Assembly: GCA_964019165.1 (NCBI GenBank)
Contig: OZ025272.1
Location: 6,156,993 to 6,220,992, forward strand
Length of the DNA stretch: 64,000 nt
Reading direction: 5' to 3'
Origin: Mastigias papua
Taxonomy: Eukaryota; Cnidaria; Scyphozoa; Rhizostomeae; Mastigiidae
Shown here: piece after piece, positions 16,101 through 30,700 of the stretch
Position numbering within the stretch: position 1 is the first letter of the stretch
Layout: each line of letters opens with the position of its first letter
The notes under the pieces: model-generated
Database searches by the model: none
Seen by the model: only the letters and a program-made list of their open reading frames with translations
What the model was told of the DNA's origin: nothing
Position numbers and translations under genes: made by a program

Positions 16101-19100
16101 TAATATGATATGACCATCAGATGTGTAGTCATTGCTGTGTTGTCAGTGTTTGCACACATACGTATTTTAGGCCTATTACAGGTAATGATCAATTGTGCAT
16201 ATACTGTTGTATGGTTGAAAGTCTGTGCAAGTGCGTCAATCTCATGCATCAAACATCATTTACATTTATTGTTGGACCGTTGTCAGTAGTTTAGCCAATG
16301 CTTCCTACTAATATTAGCTTTAGTCTTTGGTTTTACACTACATACACTATATAGAGCTTTAAAAGTGCCTTGCATGTGGCAAAATTGACAATGTTATGCA
16401 ATGGCTACATTTCACTATAAATTTGTGTGTTACAGCGCCAAACCATAATCTAAGCATTTTTGTGCATTGAATCAATCCTTTTTACTATGATATGACCATC
16501 AGATGTGTAGTCATTGCTGTATTTTCAATGTTTGCACACATACGTAGTTTAGGTCCATTACAGGTAATGATCAATTGTGCATATACTGTTGTATGGTTGA
16601 AATTCTGTGCAAGTGCGTCAATCTCATGCATCAAACGTCTTTTACATGTATGGTTGGACCGATGTCAGTAGTTTAGCCAATGCTTCCTACTCATAGTAGC
16701 TTTAGTCTTTGTTTATACACTACATACACTATATAGAGCTTTAAAGTGCCTTACATGTGGCAAAATTGACAATACTATTCAATGGATACATTTGAATATA
16801 AATGTGAGTGTTACAGCGCCAAACCATAATCTAAGCAGTTTTGTGCATTGAATCAAGCACTTTTAATATGATATGACCATCAGATGTGTAGTCATTGCTG
16901 TATTTTCAGTGTGTGCACACATACGTATTTTAGGCCCATTACAGGTAATGATCAATTGTGCATATACTGTTGTATGGGTGAAATTCTGCGCAAGTGCGTC
17001 AATCTCATGCATCAAACGTCTTTTACATCTATGGTTGGACCGTTGTCAGTAGTTTAGCCAATGCCTCCTACTCATATTAGCTGTAGTCTTTGTTTTTACA
17101 CTACATACACTATATAGAGCTTTAAAGTGCCTTACATTTGGCAAAATTGACAATACTATTCAATGGCTACATTTGACTATAAATGTGGGTGTTACAGCGC
17201 CAAACCATAATCTAAGCATGTTTGTGCATTGAATCAAGCACTTTTAATATGATATGACCATCAGATGTGTAGTCATTGCTGTATTTTCAGTGTTTGCACA
17301 TATACGTATTTTAGGCCCATTACAGGTAATGATCAATTGTGCATATACTGTTGTATGATTGAAATTCTGTGCAAGTGCGTCAATCTCATGGATCAAACGT
17401 CTTTTACATGTATGGTTGGACCGATGTCAGTAGTTTAGCCAATGCTTCCTACTCATAGTAGCTTTAGTCTTTGTTTTTACACTACATACACTATATAGAG
17501 CTTTAAAGTGCCTTATAAGTGGCAAAATTGACAATATTATGCAATGGCTACATTTGACTATAAATGTGTGTGTTACAGCGCCAAACCATAATCTACGCAT
17601 GTTTGTGCATTGAATAAAGCACTCTTAATATGATATGACCATCAGATGTGTAGTCATTGCTGTATTGTCAGTGTTTCCACACATACGTATTTAAAATCCA
17701 ATACAGGTAATGATCAATTGTGCATATACTGTTGTATGATTGAAATTCTGTGCAAGTGCGTCAATCTCATGCATCACACGTCTTGTACATCTATGGTTGC
17801 ACCGATGTCAGTACTTTAGCCAATGCTTCCTACTCATATTAGCTTTAGTCTTTGTTTTTACACTACATACAGTATATACAGCTTTAAAGTGACCTACATA
17901 TGGCAAAATTGACAATACTATGCAATGGCTACATTTGAATAAAAGTGTGTGTGTTACGTCGCCAAACCATAATCTAAGCATGTTTGTTCATTGAATCAAG
18001 CATTTTTAATATGATATGACCATCAGATGTGTAGTCATTGCTGTATTGCCAGTGTTTGCACACATACGTATTTTAAGTCCATTACAGGTAATGATCAATT
18101 GTGCATATACTGTTGTATGATTGAAATTCTTTGCAAGTGCGTCAATCTCATGTATCACACGTCTTTTACATCTATGGTTGCACCGATGTCAGTAGTTTAG
18201 CCAATGCTTCCTACTCATATTAGCTTTAGTCTTTGTTTTTACACTACATACACTATATAGAGCTTTAAAGTGCCTTACAAGTGGCAAAATTGACAATATT
18301 ATGCAATGGCTACATTTGAATATAAATGTGTGTGTTACAGCGCCAAACCATAATCTAAGCAGTTTTGTGCATTGAATCAAGCACTTTTAATATGATATGA
18401 CCATCAGATGTGTAGTCATTGCTGTATTTTCAGTGTTTGAACACATACGTATTTTAGGCCCATTACAGGTAATGATCAATTTTTGCATATACTGTTGTAT
18501 GGGTGACATTCTGTGCAAGTGCGTTAAATCTCCTGCATCACACGTCTTTTACATGTATGCTTGGACCGCTGTCAGTAGTTTAGCCAATGCTTCCTACTCA
18601 TATTAGCTTTAGTCTTTCTTCTTAAAATACATGCACTATATAGAGCTTTAAAGTGCCTTACATGTGGCAAAATTGACAATACTATGCAATGGCTACATTT
18701 GACTATAAACTTGTGTGTTACATCGCCAAACCATAATCTAAGCATGTTTCTGCATTGAATCAAGCACTTTTAATATGATATGACCATCAGATGTGTAGTC
18801 ATTGCTGTATTTTCAGTGTTTGCACACATGCGTATTTTAGGCCCATTACAGGTAATGATCAATTGTGCATATACTGTTGTATGATTGAAATTCTGTGCAA
18901 GTGCGTCAATCTCATGCATCAAACGTCTTTTACATCTATGGTTGCACCGATGTCAGTAGTTTAGCCAATGCTTCCTACTCATATTAGCTTTTGTCTTTGT
19001 TTTTACACTACATGCACTATATAGAGCTTTAAACTGCCTTACATGTGGCAAAATTGACAATACTATGCAATGGCTACATTTGACTATAAATGTGTGTGTT

Positions 19101-20900
19101 ACATCGCCAAACCATAATCTAAGCAGTTTTGTGCATTGAATCAAGCACTTTTAATATGATATGACCATCAGATGTGTAGTCATTGCTGTATTTTCAGTGT
19201 TTGCACACATACGTATTTTAGGCCCATTACAGGTAATGATCAATTGTCCATATACTGTTGTATGGGTGAAATTCTGTGCAAGTGCGTCAATCTCATGCAT
19301 CAAACATCTTTTACATTTATTGTTGGACCGTTGTCAGTAGTTTAGCCAATGCTTCCTACTCATATTAGGTTTAGTCTTTGTTCTTAAAATACATGCACTA
19401 TATAGAGCTTTAAAGTGCCTTACATGTGGCAAAATTGACAATACTATGCAATGGCTACATTTGACTATAAATGTGTGTGTTACAGCGCCAAACCATAATC
19501 TACGCATGTTTGTGCATTGAATAAAGCACTCTTAATATGATATGACCATCAGATGTGTAGTCATTGCTGTATTGTCAGTGTTTGCACACATACGTATTTA
19601 AAATCCAATACAGGTAATGATCAATTGTGCATATACTGTTGTATGATTGAAATTCTGTGCAAGTGCGTCAATCTCATGCATCAAACGTCTTTTACATGTA
19701 TGGTTGGACCGTTGTCAGTAGTTTTGCCCATGCTTCCTACTCATATTAGCTTTAGTCTTTGTTTTTACACTACATACACTATATAGAGCTTTAAAGTGCC
19801 TTACATATAGCAAAATTGTCAATACTATGCAATGGCTACATTTGACTTTAAGTGTGTGTGTTACAGCGCCAAACCATAATCTAAGCATGTTTCTGCATTG
19901 AATCAAGCACTTTTAATATGATATGACCATCAGATGTGTAGTCATTGCTGTATTTTCAGTGTTTGCACACATACGTATTTTAGGCCTATTACAGGTAATG
20001 ATCAATTGTGCATATACTGTTGTATGGTTGAAATTCTGTGCAAGTGCGTCAATCTCATGCATCAAACATCTTTTACATTTATTGTTGGACCGTTGTCAGT
20101 AGTTTAGCCAATGCTTCCTACTCATATTAGCTTTAGTCTTTGGTTTTACACTACATACACTATATAGACCTTAAAAGTGCCTTGCATGTGGCAAAATTGA
20201 CAATACTATGCAATGGCTACATTTGACTTTAAATGTGTGTGTTACAGCGCCAAACCATAATCTAAGCATTTTTGTGCATTGAATCAAGCACTTTTAATAT
20301 AATATGACCATCAGATGTGTAGTCTTTGCTGTATTGTCAGTGTTTCCATACATACGTATTTAAAATCCAATACAGGTAATGATCAATTGTGCATATATTG
20401 TTGTATGATTGAAATTCTGTGCAAGTGCGTTAAATCTCCTGCATCACACGTCTTTTACATCTATGGTTGCACCGTTGTCAGTAGTTTAGCCAATGCTTCC
20501 TACTCATATTAGCTTTAGTCTTTGGTTTTACACTACATACACAATATAGACCTTAAGAGTGCCTTGCATGTGGCAAAATTGACAATATTATGCAATGGCT
20601 ACATTTGACTATAAATGTGTGTGTTATAGCGCCAAACCATAATATAAGCAGTTTTGTGCATTGAATCAAGCACTTTTAATATGATATGACCATCAGATGT
20701 GTAGTCATTGCTGTATTGTCAGTGTTTGCACACATACGTATTTTTGGCCTATTACAGGTAATGATCAATTGTGCATATACTGTTGTATGGTTGAAATTCT
20801 GTGCAAGTGCGTCAATCTCATGCATCAAACATCTTTTACATTTATTGTTGGACCGTTGTCAGTAGTTTAGCCAATGCTTCCTACTCATATTAGCTTTAGT

Positions 20901-22454
20901 CTATGTTTTTACACTACATACAGTATATACAGCTTTAAAGTGACCTACATATGGCAAAATTGACAATACTATGCAATGGCTACATTTGACTATAAATTTG
21001 TGTGTTACATCGCCAAACCATAATCTAAGCATGTTTCTGCATTGAATCAAGCACTTATAATATGATATGACCATCAGATGTGTAGTCCTTGCTGTATTGT
21101 CAGTGTTTGCACAGATACGTATTTTAGGCCCATTACAGGTAATGATCAATTGTGCATATACTGTTGTATGGGTGAAATTCTGTGCAAGTGCGTCAATCTC
21201 ATGCATCAAACGTCTTTTACATGTATGGTTGGACCGTTGTCAGTAGTTTTGCCAATGCTTCCTACTCATATTAGCTTTAGTCTTTGTTTTTACACTACAT
21301 ACACTATATAGAGCTTTAAAGTGCCTTACATGTAGCAAAATTGACAATACTATGCAATGGCTACATTTGACTTTAAATGTGTGTGTTACAGCGCCAAACC
21401 ATAATCTAAGCATTTTTCTGCATTGAATCAAGCACTTTTAATATGATATGACCATCAGATGTGTAGTCATTGCTGTATTTTCAGTGTTTGCACACATACG
21501 TATTTTAGGCCCATTACAGGTAATGATCAATTGTGCATATACTGTTGTATGGGTGAAATTCTGTGCAAGTGCGTCAATCTCATGCATCAAACATCTTTTA
21601 CATTTATTGTTGGACCGTTGTCAGTAGTTTAGCCAATGCTTCCTACTCATATTAGCTTTAGTCTATGTTTTTACACTACATACAGTATATACAGCTTTAA
21701 AGTGACCTACATATGGCAAAATTGACAATACTATGCAATGGCTACATTTGACTATAAATTTGTGTGTTACATCGCCAAACCATAATCTAAGCATGTTTCT
21801 GCATTGAATCAAGCACTTATAATATGATATGACCATCAGATGTGTAGTCCTTGCTGTATTGTCAGTGTTTGCACAGATACGTATTTTAGGCCCATTACAG
21901 GTAATGATAAATTGTGCATATACTGTTGTATGGGTGAAATTCTGTGCAAGTGCGTCAATCTCATGCATCAAACGTCTTTTACATGTATGGTTGGACCGTT
22001 GTCAGTAGTTTTGCCAATGCTTCCTACTCATATTAGCTTTAGTCTTTGTTTTTACACTACATACACTATATAGAGCTTTAAAGTGCCTTACATGTAGCTA
22101 AATTGACAATACTATGCAATGGCTACATTTGACTTTAAATGTGTGTGTTACAGCGCCAAACCATAATCTAAGCATTTTTCTGCATTGAATCAAGCACTTT
22201 TAATATGATATGACCATCAGATGTGTAGTCATTGCTGTATTTTCAGTGTTTGCACACATACGTATTTTAGGCCCATTACAGGTAATGATCAATTGTGCAT
22301 ATACTGTTGTATGGGTGAAATTCTGTGCAAGTGCGTCAATCTCATGCATCAAACGTCTTTTACATGTATGGTTGGACCGTTGTCAGTAGTTTTGCCAATG
22401 CTTCCTACTCATATTAGCTTTAGTCTTTGTTTTTACACTACATACACTATATAG
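20901..22454 (+). repeat. Recent 762-bp dimer duplication
   Basis: The two-monomer unit starting near 20,901 is repeated at 21,663 with only isolated differences, for example taatgatcaattg versus taatgataaattg near 21,906. Both copies carry the same rare forms (cagtatatacagc, gcacttataatatg, tagtccttgctg). The near-identity suggests that this is one of the youngest unequal-exchange events in the array. Confidence 0.8.
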
Positions 22455-22589
22455 AGCTTTAAAGTGCCTTACATGTAGCAAAATTGACAATACTATGCAA
22501 TGGCTACATTTGACTTTAAATGTGTGTGTTACAGCGCCAAACCATAATCTAAGCATTTTTCTGCATTGAATCAAGCACTTTTAATATGA

Positions 22590-24000
22590 TATGACCATCA
22601 GATGTGTAGTCATTGCTGTATTTTCAGTGTTTGCACACATACGTATTTTAGGCCCATTACAGGTAATGATCAATTGTGCATATATTGTTGTATGATTGAA
22701 ATTCTGTGCAAGTGCGTCAATCTCATGCATCAAACGTCTTTTACATCTATGGTTGCACCGATGTCAGTAGTTTAGCCAATGCTTCCTACTCATATTAGCT
22801 TTAGTCTTTGTTTTTACACTACATACACTATATAGAGGTTTAAAGTGCCTTACATGTGGCAAAATTGACAATACTATGCAATGGCTACATTTGAATAAAA
22901 GTGTGTGTGTTAGATCGCCAAACCATAATCTAAGCATGTTTGTTCATTGAATCAAGCATTTTTAATATGATATGACCATCAGATGTGTAGTCATTGCTGT
23001 ATTGCCAGTGTTTGCACACATACGTATTTTAAGTCCATTACAGGTAATGATCAATTGTGCATATACTGTTGTATGATTGAAATTCTTTGCAAGTGCGTCA
23101 ATCTCATGTATCACACGTCTTTTACATCTATGGTTGCACCGATGTCAGTAGTTTAGCCAATGCTTCCTACTCATATTAGCTTTAGTCTTTGTTTTTACAC
23201 TACATACACTATATAGAGCTTTAAAGTGCCTTACATGTAGCAAAATTGACAATACTATGCAATGGCTACATTTGACTTTAAATGTGTGTGTTACAGCGCC
23301 AAACCATAATCTAAGCATTTTTCTGCATTGAATCAAGCACTTTTAATATGATATGACCATCAGATGTGTAGTCATTGCTGTATTTTCAGTGTTTGCACAC
23401 ATACGTATTTTAGGCCCATTACAGGTAATGATCAATTGTGCATATATTGTTGTATGATTGAATTTCTGTGCAAGTGCGTCAATCTCATGCATCAAACGTC
23501 TTTTACATCTATGGTTGCACCGATGTCAGTAGTTTAGCCAATGCTTCCTACTCATATTAGCTTTAGTCTTTGTTTTTACACTACATACACTATATAGAGG
23601 TTTAAAGTGCCTTACATGTGGCAAAATTGACAATACTATGCAATGGCTACATTTGAATAAAAGTGTGTGTGTTAGATCGCCAAACCATAATCTAAGCATG
23701 TTTGTTCATTGAATCAAGCATTTTTAATATGATATGACCATCAGATGTGTAGTCATTGCTGTATTGCCAGTGTTTGCACACATACGTATTTTAAGTCCAT
23801 TACAGGTAATGATCAATTGTGCATATACTGTTGTATGATTGAAATTCTTTGCAAGTGCGTCAATCTCATGTATCACACGTCTTTTACATCTATGGTTGCA
23901 CCGATGTCAGTAGTTTAGCCAATGCTTCCTACTCATATTAGCTTTAGTCTTTGTTTTTACACTACATACACTATATAGAGCTTTAAAGTGCCTTACAAGT
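22590..24000 (+). repeat. Second 762-bp dimer duplication
   Basis: Two consecutive two-monomer units share the private change gtgtgtgttagatcgcc (near 22,907 and 23,669) and tatagaggtttaaagtgcc, at 762-bp spacing. The unit boundaries are approximate. Confidence 0.7.
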
Positions 24001-27000
24001 GGCAAAATTGACAATATTATGCAATGGCTACATTTGAATATAAATGTGTGTGTTACAGCGCCAAACCATAATCTAAGCAGTTTTGTGCATTGAATCAAGC
24101 ACTTTTAATATGATATGACCATCAGATGTGTAGTCATTGCTGTATTTTCAGTGTTTGCACACATACGTATTTTAGGCCCATTACAGGTAATGATCAATTT
24201 TTGCATATACCGTTGTATGGGTGACATTCTGTGCAAGTGCGTTAAATCTCCTGCATCACACGTCTTTTACATGTATGGTTGGACCGCTGTCAGTAGTTTA
24301 GCCAATGCTTCCTACTCATATTAGCTTTAGTCTTTGTTCTTAAAATACATGCACTATATAGAGCTTTAAAGTGCCTTACATGTGGCAAAATTGACAATAC
24401 TATGCAATGGCTACATTTGACTATAAATGTGTGTGTTACAGCGCCAAACCATAATCTAAGCAGTTTTGTGCATTGAATCAAGCACTTTTAATATGATATG
24501 ACCATCAGATGTGTAGTCATTGCTGTGTTGTCAGTGTTTGCACACATACGTATTTTAGGCCCATTACAGGTAATGATCAATTGTGCATATACTGTTGTAT
24601 GGTTGAAAGTCTGTGCAAGTGCGTCAATCTCATGCATCAAACATCATTTACATTTATTGTTGGACCGTTGTCAGTAGTTTAGCCAATGCTTCCTACTAAT
24701 ATTAGCTTTAGTCTTTGGTTTTACACTACATACACTATATAGAGCTTTAAAAGTGCCTTGCATGTGGCAAAATTGACAATGTTATGCAATGGCTACATTT
24801 CACTATAAATTTGTGTGTTACAGCGCCAAACCATAATCTAAGCATTTTTGTGCATTGAATCAATCCTTTTTACTATGATATGACCATCAGATGTGTAGTC
24901 ATTGCTGTATTTTCAATGTTTGCACACATACGTAGTTTAGGTCCATTACAGGTAATGATCAATTGTGCATATACTGTTGTATGGTTGAAATTCTGTGCAA
25001 GTGCGTCAATCTCATGCATCAAACGTCTTTTACATGTATGGTTGGACCGATGTCAGTAGTTTAACCAATGCTTCCTACTCATAGTAGCTTTAGTCTTTGT
25101 TTATACACTACATACACTATATAGAGCTTTAAAGTGCCTTACATGTGGCAAAATTGCCAATACTATTCAATGGATACATTTGAATATAAATGTGAGTGTT
25201 ACAGCGCCAAACCATAATCTAAGCAGTTTTGTGCATTGAATCAAGCACTTTTAATATGATATGACCATCAGATGTGTAGTCATTGCTGTATTTTCAGTGT
25301 GTGCACACATACGTATTTTAGGCCCATTACAGGTAATGATCAATTGTGCATATACTGTTGTATGGGTGAAATTCTGCGCAAGTGCGTCAATCTCATGCAT
25401 CAAACGTCTTTTACATCTATGGTTGGACCGTTGTCAGTAGTTTAGCCAATGCCTCCTACTCATATTAGCTGTAGTCTTTGTTTTTACACTACATACACTA
25501 TATAGAGCTTTAAAGTGCCTTACATTTGGCAAAATTGACAATACTATTCAATGGCTACATTTGACTATAAATGTGTGTGTTACAGCGCCAAACCATAATC
25601 TAAGCATGTTTGTGCATTGAATCAAGCACTTTTAATATGATATGACCATCAGATGTGTAGTCATTGCTGTATTTTCAGTGTTTGCACATATACGTATTTT
25701 AGGCCCATTACAGGTAATGATCAATTGTGCATATACTGTTGTATGATTGAAATTCTGTGCAAGTGCGTCAATCTCATAGATCAAACGTCTTTTACATGTA
25801 TGGTTGGACCGATGTCAGTAGTTTAGCCAATGCTTCCTACTCATAGTAGCTTTAGTCTTTGTTTTTACACTACATACACTATATAGAGCTTTAAAGTGCC
25901 TTATAAGTGGCAAAATTGACAATATTATGCAATGGCTACATTTGACTATAAATGTGTGTGTTACAGCGCCAAACCATAATCTACACATGTTTGTGCATTG
26001 AATAAAGCACTCTTAATATGATATGACCATCAGATGTGTAGTCATTGCTGTATTGTCAGTGTTTGCACACATACGTATTTAAAATCCAATACAGGTAATG
26101 ATCAATTGTGCATATACTGTTGTATGATTGAAATTCTGTGCAAGTGCGTCAATCTCATGCATCACACGTCTTGTACATCTATGGTTGCACCGATGTCAGT
26201 ACTTTAGCCAATGCTTCCTACTCATATTAGCTTTAGTCTTTGTTTTTACACTACATACACTATATAGACCTTAAAAGTGCCTTGCATGTGGCAAAATTGA
26301 CAATACTATGCAATGGCTACATTTGACTATAAATGTGTGTGTTACAGCGCCAAACCATAATCTAAGCATGTTTGTGCATTGAATCAAGCACTTTTAATAT
26401 GATATGACCATCAGATGTGTAGTCATTGCTGTATTGTCAGTGTTTGCACACATACGTATTTTAGGCCCATTACAGGTAATGATCAATTGTGCATATACCG
26501 TTGTATGGTTGAAATTCTGTGCAAGTGCGTCAATCTCATGTATCACACGTCTTTTACCTCTATGGTTGCACCGTTGTCAGTAGTTTAGCCAATGCTTCCT
26601 ACTCATATTAGCTTTAGTCTTTGGTTTTACACTACATACACAATATAGACCTTAAGAGTGCCTTGCATGTGGCAAAATTGACAATATTATGCAATGGCTA
26701 CATTTGACTATAACTGTGTGTTTTATAGCGCCAAACCATAATATAAGCAGTTTTGTGCGTTGAATCAAGCACTTTTAATATGATATGACCATCAGATGTG
26801 TAGTCATTGCTGTATTGTCAGTGTTTGCACACATACGTATTTTTGGCCTATTACAGGTAATGATCAATTGTGCATATACTGTTGTATGGTTGAAATTCTG
26901 TGCAAGTGCGTCAATCTCATGCATCAAACATCTTTTACATTTATTGTTGGACCGTTGGCAGTAGTTTAGCCAATGCGTCCTACTCATATTAGCTTTAGTC

Positions 27001-27719
27001 TTTGTTTTTACACTACATACAGTATATACAGCTTTAAAGTGACCTACATATGGCAAAATTGACAATACTATGCAATGGCTACATTTGACTATAAATTTGT
27101 GTGTTACATCGCCAAACCATAATCTAAGCATGTTTCTGCATTGAATCAAGCACTTTTAATATGATATGACCATCAGATGTGTAGTCCTTGCTGTATTGTC
27201 AGTGTTTGCACAGATACGTATTTTAGGCCCATTACAGGTAATGATCAATTGTGCATATACTGTTGTATGGGTGAAATTCTGTGCAAATGCGTCAATCTCA
27301 TGCATCAAACGTCTTTTACATGTATGGTTGGACCGTTGTCAGTAGTTTAGCCAATGCTTCCTACTCATATTAGCTTTTGTCTTTGTTTTTACACTACATA
27401 CACTATAGAGCTTTAACCTGCCTTACATGTGGCAAAATTGACAATACTATGCAATGGCTACATTTGACTATAAATGTGTGTGTTACAGCGCCAAACCATA
27501 ATCTACACATGTTTGTGCATTGAATCAAGCACTTTTAATATGATATGACCATCAGATGTGTAGTCATTGCTGTATTGTCAGTGTTTGCACACATACGTAT
27601 TTAAAATCCAATACAGGTAATGATCAATTGTGCATATATTGTTGTATGATTGAAATTCTGTGCAAGTGCGTCAATCTCATGCATCAAACGTCTTTTACAT
27701 CTATGGTTGCACCGATGTC

Positions 27720-30700
27720 AGTAGCTTAGCCAATGCTTCCTACTCATATTAGCTTTAGTCTTTGTTTTTACACTACATACACTATATAGAGCTTTAAAGT
27801 GCCTTACATGTGGCAAAATTGACAATACTATGCAATGGCTACATTTGAATAAAAGTGTGTGTGTTACATCGCCAAACCATAATCTAAGCATGTTTGTTCA
27901 TTGAATCAAGCATTTTTAATATGATATGACCATCAGATGTGTAGTCATTGCTGTATTGCCAGTGTTTGCACACATACGTATTTTAAGTCCATTACAGGTA
28001 ATGATCAATTGTGCATATACTGTTGTATGATTGAAATTCTTTGCAAGTGCGTCAATCTCATGTATCACACGTCTTTTACATCTATGGTTGCACCGATGTC
28101 AGTAGTTTAGCCAATGCTTCCTACTCATATTAGCTTTAGTCTTTGTTTTTACACTACATACACTATATAGAGCTTTAAAGTGCCTTACAAGTGGCAAAAT
28201 TGACAATATTATGCAATGGCTACATTTGAATATAAATGTGTGTGTTACAGCGCCAAACCATAATCTAAGCAGTTTTGTGCATTGAATCAAGCACTTTTAA
28301 TATGATATGACCATCAGATGTGTAGTCATTGCTGTATTTTCAGTGTTTGAACACATACGTATTTTAGGCCCATTACAGGTAATGATCAATTTTTGCATAT
28401 ACTGTTGTATGGGTGACATTCTGTGCAAGTGCGTTAAATCTCCTGCATCACACGTCTTTTACATGTATGGTTGGACCGCTGTCAGTAGTTTAGCCAATGC
28501 TTCCTACTCATATTAGCTTTAGTCTTTGTTCTTAAAATACATGCACTATATAGAGCTTTAAAGTGCCTTACATGTGGCAAAATTGACAATACTATGCAAT
28601 GGCTACATTTGACTATAAACTTGTGTGTTACATCGCCAAACCATAATCTAAGCATGTTTCTGCATTGAATCAAGCACTTTTAATATGATATGACCATCAG
28701 ATGTGTAGTCATTGCTGTATTTTCAGTGTTTGCACATATACGTATTTTAGGCCTATTACAGGTAATGATCAATTGTGCATATACTGTTGTATGGTTGAAA
28801 TTCTGTGCAAGTGCGTCAATCTCATGCATCAAACATCTTTTACATTTATTGTTGGACCGTTGTCAGTAGTTTAGCCAATGCTTCCTACTCATATTAGCTT
28901 TAGTCTTTGGTTTTACACTACATACACTATATAGACCTTAAAAGTGCCTTGCATGTGGCAAAATTGACAATACTATGCAATGGCTACATTTGACTTTAAA
29001 TGTGTGTGTTACAGCGCCAAACCATAATCTAAGCATTTTTGTGCATTGAATCAAGCACTTTTAATATGATATGACCATCAGATGTGTAGTCATTGCTGTA
29101 TTGTCAGTGTTTGCACACATACGTATTTAAAATCCAATACAGGTAATGATCAATTGTGCATATATTGTTGTATGATTGAAATTCTGTGCAAGTGCGTCAA
29201 TCTCATGCATCAAACGTCTTTTACATCTATGGTTGCACCGATGTCAGTAGCTTAGCCAATGCTTCCTACTCATATTAGCTTTAGTCTTTGTTTTTACACT
29301 ACATACACTATATAGAGCTTTAAAGTGCCTTACATGTGGCAAAATTGACAATACTATGCAATGGCTACATTTGAATAAAAGTGTGTGTGTTACATCGCCA
29401 AACCATAATCTAAGCATGTTTGTTCATTGGATCAAGCATTTTTAATATGATATGACCATCAGATGTGTAGTCATTGCTGTATTGCCAGTGTTTGCACACA
29501 TACGTATTTTAAGTCCATTACAGGTAATGATCAATTGTGCATATACTGTTGTATGTTTGAAATTCTTTGCAAGTGCGTCAATCTCATGTATCACACGTCT
29601 TTTACATCTATGGTTGCACCGATGTCAGTAGTTTAGCCAATGCTTCCTACTCATATTAGCTTTAGTCTTTGTTTTTACACTACATACACTATATAGAGCT
29701 TTAAAGTGCCTTACAAGTGGCAAAATTGACAATATTATGCAATGGCTACATTTGAATATAAATGTGTGTGTTACAGCGCCAAACCATAATCTAAGCAGTT
29801 TTGTGCATTGAATCAAGCACTTTTAATATGATATGACCATCAGATGTGTAGTCATTGCTGTATTTTCAGTGTTTGAACACATACGTATTTTAGGCCCATT
29901 ACAGGTAATGATCAATTTTTGCATATACTGTTGTATGGGTGACATTCTGTGCAAGTGCGTTAAATCTCCTGCATCACACGTCTTTTACATGTATGGTTGG
30001 ACCGCTGTCAGTAGTTTAGCCAATGCTTCCTACTCATATTAGCTTTAGTCTTTGTTCCTAAAATACATGCACTATATAGAGCTTTAAAGTGCCTTACATG
30101 TGGCAAAATTGACAATACTATGCAATGGCTACATTTGACTATAAACTTGTGTGTTACATCGCCAAACCATAATCTAAGCATGTTTCTGCATTGAATCAAG
30201 CACTTTTAATATGATATGACCATCAGATGTGTAGTCATTGCTGTATTTTCAGTGTTTGCACAGATACGTATTTTAGGCCCATTACAGGTAATGATCAATT
30301 GTGCATATACTGTTGTATGGGTGACAGTCTGTGCAAGTGCGTCAATCTCATGCATCAAACGTCTTTTACATCTATGGTTGCACCGATGTCAGTAGTTTAG
30401 CCAATGCTTCCTACTCATATTAGCTTTTGTCTTTGTTTTTACACTACATGCACTATATAGAGCTTTAAACTGCCTTACATGTGGCAAAATTGACAATACT
30501 ATGCAATGGCTACATTTGCCTATAAATGTGTGTGTTACATCGCCAAACCATAATCTAAGCAGTTTTGTGCATTGAATCAAGCACTTTTAATATGATATGA
30601 CCATCAGATGTGTAGTCATTGCTGTATTTTCAGTGTTTGCACACATACGTATTTTAGGCCCATTACAGGTAATGATCAATTGTCCATATACTGTTGTATG

